In this document: positions 1 through 7,964 of the stretch, piece after piece
Layout: each line of letters starts with the position of its first letter
Numbering within the stretch: position 1 is the stretch's first letter
Assembly (NCBI GenBank): GCA_938020445.1
Contig: CALIIC010000036.1
Location: 1-64,000 of the forward strand
Length of the DNA stretch: 64,000 nucleotides
Reading direction: 5' to 3'
Source: an uncultured Flavobacteriaceae bacterium
Lineage (GTDB): Bacteria; Bacteroidota; Bacteroidia; Flavobacteriales; Flavobacteriaceae
Notes under the pieces: generated by a model
The model's input: the letters and a program-made list of their open reading frames with translations, nothing else
Databases searched by the model: none
Told to the model about the DNA's origin: nothing
Position numbers and translations under genes: made by a program

Positions 1-854
1 GGGGGCTGCTAGATATTGCACTGCATCCTGACTATGAAAACAATGGTTGGATCTATATCACCTATAGCTCCAAAGAGGGCGAAGAAAAAGGAGGAAACAC
101 CGCCTTGATTCGGGCTCAATTAAAAGATAACTCACTAGTTAATAGCGAGTTATTGTATAAGGCCACACCTAACACTACAAAGGGGCAACACTTTGGTTCA
201 AGAATTGAATTTGATGCTGACGGCTATCTTTATTTTTCTGTGGGTGATCGCGGGAATCGAGATATCAACCCTCAAGATATTCACAAGGATTGTGGTAAAA
301 TATATCGTTTATTAGCGGATGGCAGTATTCCGAAGGATAATCCGTTTGTAAGCGAAGAAGGCGCAAAAACTGCTATTTTTAGTTATGGCCACAGAAATCC
401 GCAAGGATTGGTAAAACACCCGAAAACAGGGGCTATTTGGAACCATGAACACGGTCCGAGGGGTGGTGACGAACTCAATATTGTTAAAAAAGGTGCCAAT
501 TATGGTTGGCCCGTGATCACCTATGGGATAAATTACAGCGGCACTTCTATTACCGACAAAACGGCTATGGAAGGCATGGAACAACCCGTTCATTACTGGG
601 TTCCCAGCATTGCACCAAGTGGGATGAGCTTCGTGACCTCCGATAACTATGGAGACTACAAGGATAACTTACTAGTGGGGTCCTTGGCTTTTCAATACTT
701 GGAACGTTTGGTTCTAGAGGGGGGGAAAGTAGTAAAACGAGAAAAATTACTGCCTGGGCTCGGACGTGTTCGGGATGTGAAAGAAGGCCCCGACGGGCTA
801 ATTTATGTAGCCGTTGAAGGCAAAGGAATCTATAAATTAGTTCCTAAAAGCTAA
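1..854 (+). CDS. PQQ-dependent sugar dehydrogenase, 5'-truncated by window edge
   Basis: This is the C-terminal 283 residues of a soluble PQQ-dependent sugar dehydrogenase of the GSDH/aldose sugar dehydrogenase beta-propeller family, which oxidises sugars outside the cytoplasm. The frame is open back to base 3, so the start, the expected signal peptide and probably 90-100 residues lie outside the window. Family stretches are GLLDIALHPDY at the left edge, YGHRNPQGL, EHGPRGGDELN (substrate and PQQ-side loop) and NYGWP. A c-type cytochrome gene begins 11 bases downstream and may take the electrons. The actual sugar cannot be read from sequence. The family call is firm. Confidence 0.88.
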   Translation, partial: GLLDIALHPDYENNGWIYITYSSKEGEEKGGNTALIRAQLKDNSLVNSELLYKATPNTTKGQHFGSRIEFDADGYLYFSVGDRGNRDINPQDIHKDCGKIYRLLADGSIPKDNPFVSEEGAKTAIFSYGHRNPQGLVKHPKTGAIWNHEHGPRGGDELNIVKKGANYGWPVITYGINYSGTSITDKTAMEGMEQPVHYWVPSIAPSGMSFVTSDNYGDYKDNLLVGSLAFQYLERLVLEGGKVVKREKLLPGLGRVRDVKEGPDGLIYVAVEGKGIYKLVPKS

Positions 855-865
855 TCTGCATATCT

Positions 866-1270
866 ATGAAAACGTTCATTTTTCTTTATTTCACCTGTGT
901 ATTAACGACTGCTTCCCTACTTAATCAAGAAACCACTTTGGAAGAAAGCATGCAACGTGGTAGCGAAATTTATGCCGATTTCTGTGTTACCTGTCATCTT
1001 GAAAAGGGTGAAGGGGTTGAAGGGGCTTTTCCGCCACTGGCAAAATCAGATTATTTAGCACAAAATCGAGAAGCCAGTATCCGAGGCATCAAATATGGAC
1101 AACAAGGTGAATTAGTTGTCAACGGCCAATCTTATAATGGTATCATGGCCCCTATGGGGCTTGAAGACGAAGAAATCGCTGATGTTATGAACTATATCTT
1201 AAACTCGTGGGGTAATCAATCGGACAAGATGGTGAGCGTTGAAGAAGTCGGTAACATCCAAAAACAGTAG
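866..1270 (+). CDS. Small exported c-type cytochrome
   Basis: A 134-residue single-haem cytochrome c. Residues 1-20 look like a signal peptide. The haem attachment motif CVTCH lies at residues 40-44, and the likely axial methionine is in NGIMAPMG near residues 94-97, followed by a C-terminal helix typical of class I cytochromes. It begins 11 bases after the sugar dehydrogenase stop, so both are probably co-transcribed and the cytochrome may accept electrons from it. It ends 3 bases before the convergent murQ stop, with no clear terminator between them. The partner and electron route are inferred from context only. Confidence 0.85.
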   Translation: MKTFIFLYFTCVLTTASLLNQETTLEESMQRGSEIYADFCVTCHLEKGEGVEGAFPPLAKSDYLAQNREASIRGIKYGQQGELVVNGQSYNGIMAPMGLEDEEIADVMNYILNSWGNQSDKMVSVEEVGNIQKQ

Positions 1271-1273
1271 TCG

Positions 1274-2086
1274 TTATTTACTGGCAGTTTTTAAGGCTTT
1301 TTTTACCGAACCGTGTTTCTTTAATAAATCTTCGGCCTCTTCGTAACTAATTCCAAGGCCTTCCATAATATAACGGGTTCCGCGATCTACCAACTTATCA
1401 TTACTAAGCTGCATATTCACCATTTTATTTCCTTTGACCCTTCCGATTCGTATCATGAGCGCGGTAGAAATCATATTGAGCACCAATTTTTGAGAAGTAC
1501 CACTTTTCATACGGGTACTACCAGTTACAAATTCTGGTCCAACGTTGATTTCCATCGAAATCTCAGCGGCTTTGGAAAGCGGAGATCCAGGATTATTTGT
1601 AATACCGCCCGTTAACAAACCATTCTTGCGGGCATCATTGATACCACCTAAGACATATGGCGTTGTGCCCGATGCAGCAATCCCGACCACCGCATCGTCT
1701 GTGGTTAGGTCATGTTTCATAAGGTCTTTCCATGCCTGCATGGTATCATCCTCTGCGTTCTCAACTGCCTTACGAATGGCAGTATCCCCACCGGCAATGA
1801 GGCCAACTACGCGTTCATGGGGCATTCCAAAAGTGGGAGGTATTTCCGAAGCATCTAATATTCCTAAGCGGCCACTTGTTCCGGCACCAATATAAAATAA
1901 GCGTCCTCCCCTTTCAAAACGGCTTACCAACGCGTCTACCAGTGTTGTTATTTGTGGAATAATACGTTCTACAGCAGCCGCTATCTTACGATCTTCTTCG
2001 TTAATTTTTTCTAGCAAAGTAGTAGTGTCCATTTTTTCCAAATGGTCATGGTTTGAGGGGGTTTCGGTAATTTTAGTATAGTCCAT
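1274..2086 (-). CDS. murQ: N-acetylmuramic acid 6-phosphate etherase
   Basis: MurQ cleaves the lactyl ether of MurNAc-6-phosphate to give GlcNAc-6-phosphate and D-lactate in the cytoplasm. The 270-residue protein has the SIS sugar-phosphate fold: GAGTSGRLGILDASE at residues 67-81, with Glu81 matching the known catalytic glutamate, then PPTFG, the GG..AIRKAVENAEDD stretch and GSTRMKSGTSQK. It is somewhat shorter than E. coli MurQ (298 residues). It lies 97 bases downstream of the DeoR-type regulator in the same direction, opposite a nagB-ampG-nagZ-anmK cluster. It therefore fits peptidoglycan recycling rather than growth on external MurNAc; no PTS permease is visible. Confidence 0.93.
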   Translation of the reverse strand: MDYTKITETPSNHDHLEKMDTTTLLEKINEEDRKIAAAVERIIPQITTLVDALVSRFERGGRLFYIGAGTSGRLGILDASEIPPTFGMPHERVVGLIAGGDTAIRKAVENAEDDTMQAWKDLMKHDLTTDDAVVGIAASGTTPYVLGGINDARKNGLLTGGITNNPGSPLSKAAEISMEINVGPEFVTGSTRMKSGTSQKLVLNMISTALMIRIGRVKGNKMVNMQLSNDKLVDRGTRYIMEGLGISYEEAEDLLKKHGSVKKALKTASK

Positions 2087-2117
2087 TTTCAGGCTTTGGT
2101 GTTTGGTATGATTACCT

Positions 2118-2145
2118 CAAATAAAAATTCTGAGATAAAGGTCAA
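2118..2145 (-). promoter_or_regulatory. Possible murQ promoter
   Basis: On the minus strand TTG (2143-2145) is followed after 17 bases by TTTATTTG (2118-2125), a one-base departure from the Bacteroidota -7 box TAnnTTTG, about 30 bases before the murQ start. It would allow murQ transcription apart from the regulator gene. Weak call. Confidence 0.3.
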
Positions 2146-2183
2146 TATTAATTTTTTTTTCCGGAATATCATATAGTAGCGCG

Positions 2184-2933
2184 CTACATTAATCGAATGT
2201 CGTGATTTCGAAACAAATTCAGTAAATTATTTTCGGGGTCCAATTCGGTGATCATCGTATTAATTTCGTTGATATCACATGTTTTATAACGATGTTGTGA
2301 GTTAAGTTTTTCAGAAATACACAAAACAACCGTTTTCCGCGCCGCTTTGATAACCGCTTTTTTTAATTGTACTATTTCCCAATCGAATTCGGTCAAGCCA
2401 TAAAGTGAATCTACATACCCCGTGCCAATAAAGCTATAGTCGACCCTTATTTCAGATAATTGATGAATGGTATGTGTACCAATTGCTATCTGTGCTTCAC
2501 CAGAAATTTTCCCACCAATAAATATCACTTCTACGTTGGGTTTGGTGAGCAATTGAAATGCCACTTGTAGACTTAAGGTGAAGCATGTGAGTTTTAACTG
2601 TTCAGGTACCAAACGTGCCAGTTCCAAGCAAGTTGTTCCTCCATCAATAAAAATTACAGACCCTTCCTTTAATAATTTAACGGCTTTCTCGGCTATCTTG
2701 GTTTTTTCGTCCAGGGCATACACATTGGTATTTGGCATATGCTCACTGGTAAAACCCAATGAAATGGCACCACCATGTACTTTTTTGAGTTTGCGGCCGG
2801 CGTCCAGCTCTTTGACATCTCTTCTAACGGTATCAATAGATACGTCCAAAGACTCGGCTATGTCGGTAAGCAATACCCGATTGTGTAAGGCAACCTCATT
2901 AAGAATGGCCCGTTGACGCTCTTCTTTTAGCAT
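2184..2933 (-). CDS. DeoR-family transcriptional regulator
   Basis: A 249-residue DeoR/GlpR-type regulator. The N-terminal helix-turn-helix is at about residues 6-55 (the LLTDIAESLDVSIDTVRRD region followed by KKVHGGAI). The C-terminal DeoRC sugar-phosphate sensor domain shows IFIDGGTTCLELA and FIGGKISGEAQ. Family members usually repress carbohydrate genes and release DNA on binding a phosphosugar. It is upstream of murQ and divergent from nagB, so it probably senses a recycling intermediate such as MurNAc-6-P, GlcNAc-6-P or GlcN-6-P. A -7 box TATCTTTG lies 20 bases before its start. A perfect 12-bp palindrome (2176-2187) covers its stop codon. Confidence 0.88.
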   Translation of the reverse strand: MLKEERQRAILNEVALHNRVLLTDIAESLDVSIDTVRRDVKELDAGRKLKKVHGGAISLGFTSEHMPNTNVYALDEKTKIAEKAVKLLKEGSVIFIDGGTTCLELARLVPEQLKLTCFTLSLQVAFQLLTKPNVEVIFIGGKISGEAQIAIGTHTIHQLSEIRVDYSFIGTGYVDSLYGLTEFDWEIVQLKKAVIKAARKTVVLCISEKLNSQHRYKTCDINEINTMITELDPENNLLNLFRNHDIRLM

Positions 2934-2953
2934 GTATCAGCATTTCTGTCCTG

Positions 2954-2961
2954 CAAAGATA
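2954..2961 (-). promoter_or_regulatory. -7 element of the deoR-type gene
   Basis: The minus strand reads TATCTTTG, an exact match to the Bacteroidota -7 consensus TAnnTTTG, 20 bases before the ATG at 2933. No clear -33 TTG is seen at the usual distance. Confidence 0.55.
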
Positions 2962-3025
2962 GAAAATATTTTCACATGCTGTTTCTTACCGTTTTTCGCC
3001 TGTTATGATTTAATAATTTGTAATA

Positions 3026-3062
3026 AAAGCATAAAACAGCAAAATAAAAAGCATAAAACGGC
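3026..3062 (+). repeat. 15-bp direct repeat, 22-bp period: putative regulator operator
   Basis: AAAGCATAAAACAGC (3026-3040) recurs as AAAGCATAAAACGGC (3048-3062) with one mismatch and a 22-bp period, about two helical turns. The second copy ends where the -33 element of the nagB promoter would lie, 19-20 bases before the -7 box at 3082. The core AAAAC(A/G)G also occurs twice in the opposite orientation at 2979-2986 and 2988-2995, towards the regulator gene. DeoR-family proteins commonly bind direct repeats. Binding here is inferred. Confidence 0.5.
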
Positions 3063-3081
3063 AATTATTGGTTTTTTTATG

Positions 3082-3089
3082 TACATTTG
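3082..3089 (+). promoter_or_regulatory. -7 element of the nagB operon
   Basis: TACATTTG matches TAnnTTTG exactly and lies 31 bases before the chosen nagB ATG. There is no good TTG at -33; that position is taken by the second direct repeat. The box lies inside the longer reading frame that runs back to 2932, which argues for the ATG at 3121 as the real start. Confidence 0.6.
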
Positions 3090-3120
3090 TCCCGTTCAAT
3101 TATCTAAAAAAACCATACGA

Positions 3121-5064
3121 ATGTCCGTAACATCTACAAAACCAAGGAGTATGAACTATCCCACCGATGAAGAATCCAGGAAATTTGAAAAAATCAATAC
3201 TGCTATCCACGAGAGTTCCGAGGAGGCCTCTTTTTTTGTAGCAAATGAGATAGCCGAACTGATCAGACAGCGCCAAAAAATAGGAAAAAACGTTGTTCTA
3301 GGATTGGCAACAGGATCTACCCCCACCAGGGTTTATGATTTTTTAGTGAAATTTCATAAAGAAGAGGGGCTTAGTTTTAAAAACGTAATCACTTTTAATT
3401 TGGACGAATACTTTCCCATGTCGCCTGATTCGATCCACAGTTATGTACGTTTTATGAATGAGCACCTTTTTGATCATATTGATATAAAAAAGGAGAACAT
3501 CCATATTCCAGATGGTACGCTCGAAAAAGAAGACGTAAAAGAGTACTGTTCAGAATATGAAGCCAAAATTGCCAGTTCAGGAGGCATCGACATTCAAGTA
3601 CTTGGTATTGGAAGAACGGGACACATCGGTTTCAACGAACCTGGGTCATCGCTAAAGAGTAAAACCAGAATGGTACGTTTAGATCGCGTAACCAGACTCG
3701 ATGCCGCAAGTGATTTCTTTGGCCTTGAAAATGTTCCTTCCAAAGCGTTGACTATGGGAGTTGGTACCATTATGGCCGCCAAACGTATTATTTTGATGGC
3801 CTGGGGAGAAGGCAAAGCGGGAATCATTAAACAAGCGGTTGAAGGGAAAATAAAGGAATCGGTTCCGGCTACCTTTTTGCAACAGCATGATAATTGTGAT
3901 TTCATCATTGATCATGCCGCTTCCTCTTCGTTGACAAGGATTTTCACCCCTTGGCTTACCAGTGAATGCAATTGGACGGATAATCTCATCAATAAAGCGA
4001 CCATATGGCTCTCTGAAAAACTTGATAAAGCCATCCTAAAGTTAACGAACGAAGACTATAACGAACATGGAATGGGAAGTCTAGTGGCCGAAATAGGATC
4101 TTCAGAACATATCAATTTAAAAGTATTCAATCATCTGCAACGAACCATAACCGGATGGCCAGGGGGCAAACCAAATGCCGATGACAGTAGTCGCCCGGAA
4201 CGGAAGTCGCCCTACCCCAAAACATCTCTTATATTCAGTCCGCATCCAGATGATGATGTTATTTCGATGGGGGGTACATTACTACGTTTGGTAGATCAAG
4301 GACATGAAGTACATGTTGCCTACCAAACCTCGGGAAACATAGCAGTATTTGATGATGAAGTGATACGGTTTATGGACTTTGCAACGGATATTCAGCAAGA
4401 TAATACCGCCCTTCAAACACAGTTCAAAGAGGTAAGGGAATTTCTCAGTAACAAATTACCCGGGCAGGTAGATAGTCCGGAGATTCAACAATTTAAAGGC
4501 TTGATCAGAAAGGGAGAAGCGCTAGCGGCCTGCCGGTATTGCGGCGTGAAAGAATCGAATGCCCATTTTCAAAACCTGCCATTTTATGAAACGGGCACGG
4601 TAAAGAAAAACCCGTATACCAGTGCCGATGTGCAGCTGACATATGACCTTTTGAACACCGTACAACCACATCAAATTTTTGCAGCAGGTGACCTTTCCGA
4701 CCCCCATGGTACACACCGGGTATGTCTTCAAATCATCTATGAAGCAATGGATCGGCTTGTAAAAGAAGGTGCAGAATGGATTAATGATTGTTATCTTTGG
4801 TTATATCGTGGTGCTTGGCAAGAATGGGATATTTCCGATATGGAAATGACGGTACCTATAGGTCCCAAAGACATGCAGCGTAAAAAGAATGCTATTTTCA
4901 AACATCAATCACAAAAGGATGCCGCTATGTTCCCTGGCAATGATGATCGAGAGTTTTGGCAACGGGCGGAGCAACGTAACAAAGAAACCGCACGAAAATA
5001 CAATGCCCTGGGCATGGCCGAGTATGAGGCCATGGAAGGTTTTGTTCGCTACCGTTTCAACTAA
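3121..5064 (+). CDS. nagB: Glucosamine-6-phosphate deaminase fused to PIG-L (LmbE-like) deacetylase domain
   Basis: A 647-residue two-domain protein. Residues about 25-290 are NagB, which turns GlcN-6-P into fructose-6-P and ammonia: LATGSTPT (62-69), TFNLDEY with Asp95, then GIGRTGHIGFNEP. His168 and Glu173 match E. coli His143 and Glu148, but Thr166 replaces Asp141. Residues about 365-640 are a PIG-L/LmbE zinc deacetylase domain, with HPDDD at 375-379 and DPHGTH at 527-532 as likely metal ligands. PIG-L enzymes remove acetyl from GlcNAc groups, so the fusion may deacetylate GlcNAc-6-P and then deaminate it. The start at 3121 was chosen because the promoter lies just upstream. It heads the ampG-nagZ-anmK operon. 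Confidence 0.92.
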   Translation: MSVTSTKPRSMNYPTDEESRKFEKINTAIHESSEEASFFVANEIAELIRQRQKIGKNVVLGLATGSTPTRVYDFLVKFHKEEGLSFKNVITFNLDEYFPMSPDSIHSYVRFMNEHLFDHIDIKKENIHIPDGTLEKEDVKEYCSEYEAKIASSGGIDIQVLGIGRTGHIGFNEPGSSLKSKTRMVRLDRVTRLDAASDFFGLENVPSKALTMGVGTIMAAKRIILMAWGEGKAGIIKQAVEGKIKESVPATFLQQHDNCDFIIDHAASSSLTRIFTPWLTSECNWTDNLINKATIWLSEKLDKAILKLTNEDYNEHGMGSLVAEIGSSEHINLKVFNHLQRTITGWPGGKPNADDSSRPERKSPYPKTSLIFSPHPDDDVISMGGTLLRLVDQGHEVHVAYQTSGNIAVFDDEVIRFMDFATDIQQDNTALQTQFKEVREFLSNKLPGQVDSPEIQQFKGLIRKGEALAACRYCGVKESNAHFQNLPFYETGTVKKNPYTSADVQLTYDLLNTVQPHQIFAAGDLSDPHGTHRVCLQIIYEAMDRLVKEGAEWINDCYLWLYRGAWQEWDISDMEMTVPIGPKDMQRKKNAIFKHQSQKDAAMFPGNDDREFWQRAEQRNKETARKYNALGMAEYEAMEGFVRYRFN

Positions 5065-5142
5065 GGTTGTTATAGTGGTTGTCATTTCCGAAACCTTTGG
5101 GAGCAACAAAATTCAATTTCAATAGTAACTCTGAAGAATCAA

Positions 5143-6693
5143 ATGCGCGTTTTTCTTGGTATCCTTCTAATCTGTACTGGTATCGCTTCTTGTAGCAGTC
5201 TTAAAATTCCGCACCCAAAAACAGAGTTTAGAGGTTTTTGGGTAGCTACCGTGGTAAATATAGACTGGCCAAAAAGTGGAGCGGATGCGCTTGAAAAACA
5301 GCAGAACGATTTTCTTGAAATACTATCGTTTTATGAACAAATGAACTTCAATGCCGCTATTGTGCAAATACGCACTGCCGGAGACGCTTTTTATACATCT
5401 GATTTTGCGCCTTGGTCGCGTTTTCTGACCGGTCATGAAGGGAAGGTCAGGAAAAATCAGGAGGATCTTTTGAAATGGATGATTCGGGAAACCCACAAAA
5501 GAGGAATGGAGTTTCATGCCTGGTTGAACCCTTATAGAGCAACTTTTGATTTAAAAACGGAGGTCTTAAGCCCTATACACGACTACAACTTACATCCAGA
5601 ATGGATGGTACGATATGGAAAAAAGTACTATTACGATCCCGGTATACCTGAAGTAAGGCAGCGCATGGTGCAAGTTATCGAAGAGGTAGTCGCTAATTAC
5701 GATATAGATGGTGTCCATTTTGACGATTACTTTTACCCATATACGATAGCAGGTGAAGTCTTTAATGATTCTACCACTTTTTCCCAGTATCGATTGCCGA
5801 ACCAATCGTTACCCGATTGGCGCAGGTCGAATATCGATTCCTTGGTACAAAACAGTCATCAGTATATAAAAGCGAAAAAACCGTGGGTTCAATTTGGAGT
5901 GAGTCCGTTCGGAGTATGGAAAAATAAGGCCACCGACCCTATGGGGTCAGATACCCAAGCCGGGCAAACCACCTATGAAAACCTCTTTGCGGACCCCATA
6001 CTTTGGGCAGATCAAGGTTGGCTCGATTATCTGTTGCCCCAAGTATATTGGAGTATGGAACTCCCCGTGGCCTCCCATAGAAAAATAACGCACTGGTGGG
6101 CCAATAATACAAATAACGCCAACCTTTACATTGGGAACGGTCCGTATAAGATTCGTAACAATTCGGATAAAGCTTGGGACGATCCTCAAGAATTACCAAG
6201 GCAATTATATTTGGCCCGGATGACCGATCGTGTAAAGGGCAACGTATTTTTTAGTGCCAAGAGCCTAATGAAGGAACATCCAGATATCGTTACGGAACTA
6301 CAAAAAAAATACTACCCGTATAAAGCCCTTCCACCAGTTTCGCCTTTGGCACCGAGAATGGAGAAGCAAATCATTCATCCTCCTGTGATGGATAAGACCG
6401 TTGATTCTTTGCACCTTAAGTTTGAAAATCTTGATAACTACCGTTATGCGCTCGCTTATAAGTCTGGAAAGCGTAAAAAGGATGCGTATTCAATGAAAAA
6501 ACTACAAGGCCGTACCTCAATAGGTAAAAATGGAATGGTCGTTTTCCCATCCAAACTCTTAAAAAAACGAAAATACATTGCCCTCAGTTTTATAGATTTT
6601 TACGGTAGAGAAACCGACCCGATCATAGTACCTTTAAAAAAGAGTATTTCTACCCTACAAACGAATAACATGAATTCTAACGCTACCAGATGA
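5143..6693 (+). CDS. GHL10 (DUF187) glycosyl hydrolase-like lipoprotein, DigH-like
   Basis: A 516-residue lipoprotein: signal sequence with lipobox IASC (Cys17), then a GHL10/DUF187 TIM-barrel domain with EFRGFWVATVVNIDWP near residues 28-43 and DGVHFDDYFYP at 189-199, where Asp194/Asp195 are candidate catalytic acids. E. coli DigH (YddW) of this family is an outer-membrane lipoprotein that acts on peptide-free peptidoglycan glycans. It sits between nagB and ampG and its stop overlaps the ampG start by 4 bases, so it probably frees glycan fragments for import. The linkage cut is not readable. C-terminal residues about 410-500 look like an Fn3-type beta domain. Confidence 0.82.
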   Translation: MRVFLGILLICTGIASCSSLKIPHPKTEFRGFWVATVVNIDWPKSGADALEKQQNDFLEILSFYEQMNFNAAIVQIRTAGDAFYTSDFAPWSRFLTGHEGKVRKNQEDLLKWMIRETHKRGMEFHAWLNPYRATFDLKTEVLSPIHDYNLHPEWMVRYGKKYYYDPGIPEVRQRMVQVIEEVVANYDIDGVHFDDYFYPYTIAGEVFNDSTTFSQYRLPNQSLPDWRRSNIDSLVQNSHQYIKAKKPWVQFGVSPFGVWKNKATDPMGSDTQAGQTTYENLFADPILWADQGWLDYLLPQVYWSMELPVASHRKITHWWANNTNNANLYIGNGPYKIRNNSDKAWDDPQELPRQLYLARMTDRVKGNVFFSAKSLMKEHPDIVTELQKKYYPYKALPPVSPLAPRMEKQIIHPPVMDKTVDSLHLKFENLDNYRYALAYKSGKRKKDAYSMKKLQGRTSIGKNGMVVFPSKLLKKRKYIALSFIDFYGRETDPIIVPLKKSISTLQTNNMNSNATR

Positions 6694-7964
6694 TACAAAA
6701 AGACAAATGGGCTTGGGCATGGGTACCAACAGTTTATTTTACGCAAGGGTTACCGTACGTGCTTGTGGTGACTGTTTCGGTAATCATGTACAAAAAGCTA
6801 GGGGTTAGCAACGAAGATATTGGCCTTTATACAAGTCTGCTCTATCTGCCCTGGGTATTAAAACCGCTTTGGAGCCCCTTTGTTGACCTTAAAAGTACCA
6901 AACGTAAATGGTTCTTAGGAATGCAATTACTGATATCCCTCGCATTGTTCGGGGTCGGCCTGTGCTTACCAACCAATATGTTTTTCATGACTAGCTTGGC
7001 TTGTTTTTGGATGGCGGCATTTGCATCGGCAACCAACGATATTGCTTCCGACGGATATTATATGCTTGGATTGTCTGAGCAAAAACAATCCTTTTTTGTG
7101 GGCATGCGCAGTACTTTTTATAGACTGGCAATGGTCACAGGGGAAGGACTGATCGTTATCTTGGCGGGGTATTTGGAACATCGTTACGGAGATAATACCA
7201 AAGCATGGAGTGTCACCATGACCGCGGCTGCGTTTTTAATGCTACTACTAACGGTCACCAATTTCTTTACGACCCCAAAATTTGAAACTTCCGCCTCGGT
7301 TGCGGTTGAAAAACCCAAAGGTTTTATTGAGGTGTTCGTTTCATTCTTTCAAAAACCCCAGATCGGTATCGCACTTGCTTTTATTCTATGTTATCGTTTG
7401 GGCGAGTCTCAACTGGTAAAAATGGCAGCGCCCTTTTTACTTGACGACCCTACGAAAGGCGGTCTTGGTTATTCTACGGAAGAAATCGGGGCCATTTTTG
7501 GAACTGCGGGGGTCATCATGTTATCGATAGGAGGTATCTTAGGAGGCATACTCATTTCTAGGGACGGTTTAAAAAAATGGATGCTTCCAATGGTCTTATC
7601 ACTCAACGTACCCAACGTCCTCTATGCGATTTTAGCGTTTACCAATACAACGAATATTTACGCGGTCTCCGCCACCGTAGTTTTTGAGAAATTTGGCTAT
7701 GGCTTTGGTTTTACCGCTTTCTTAATGTATTTGATCTATATCGCCGAGGGAAAATCAAAAACATCGCACTATGCCATCGCAACCGGCTTTATGGCTTTGG
7801 GAATGATGTTGCCCGGAATGTTAAGTGGGTATATTCAAAAATGGTTGGGTTATGATGGTTTCTTTGTATGGGTCGTCATCGCTGCATTACCAGCATTTTT
7901 CCTTTTAAAATATATTAAATACCCTGCAGATTTTGGCAAAAAAACCTCCTCATCAAATGCATAG
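6690..7964 (+). CDS. ampG: AmpG-like muropeptide permease (MFS)
   Basis: A 424-residue, about 12-helix major facilitator of the AmpG type, which imports GlcNAc-anhydroMurNAc (peptides) across the inner membrane. Near the N-terminus it has YFTQGLPYVLV and, after a loop, LPWVLKPLWSPFVD, both typical of AmpG; ATNDIASDGY follows in the central part. The ATG overlaps the preceding stop (ATGA) and its end overlaps nagZ by 8 bases, so translation is probably coupled. The operon of nagZ, anmK and nagB supports the muropeptide role over other AmpG-like substrates. Confidence 0.87.
   Translation: MIQKDKWAWAWVPTVYFTQGLPYVLVVTVSVIMYKKLGVSNEDIGLYTSLLYLPWVLKPLWSPFVDLKSTKRKWFLGMQLLISLALFGVGLCLPTNMFFMTSLACFWMAAFASATNDIASDGYYMLGLSEQKQSFFVGMRSTFYRLAMVTGEGLIVILAGYLEHRYGDNTKAWSVTMTAAAFLMLLLTVTNFFTTPKFETSASVAVEKPKGFIEVFVSFFQKPQIGIALAFILCYRLGESQLVKMAAPFLLDDPTKGGLGYSTEEIGAIFGTAGVIMLSIGGILGGILISRDGLKKWMLPMVLSLNVPNVLYAILAFTNTTNIYAVSATVVFEKFGYGFGFTAFLMYLIYIAEGKSKTSHYAIATGFMALGMMLPGMLSGYIQKWLGYDGFFVWVVIAALPAFFLLKYIKYPADFGKKTSSSNA

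Noticed and set aside
2176-2187. Perfect palindrome GTAGCGCGCTAC over the stop codon of the DeoR-type gene
   Set aside because: A 12-bp palindrome at a stop codon can arise by chance, and it is not repeated near the promoter. Kept only as a note in the gene entry.
2932-3120. Upstream extension of nagB by 63 codons starting at 2932
   Set aside because: It overlaps the divergent regulator start, contains the nagB -7 box and direct repeats, and its translation (Cys- and Phe-rich) does not look like NagB. ATG 3121 is used.
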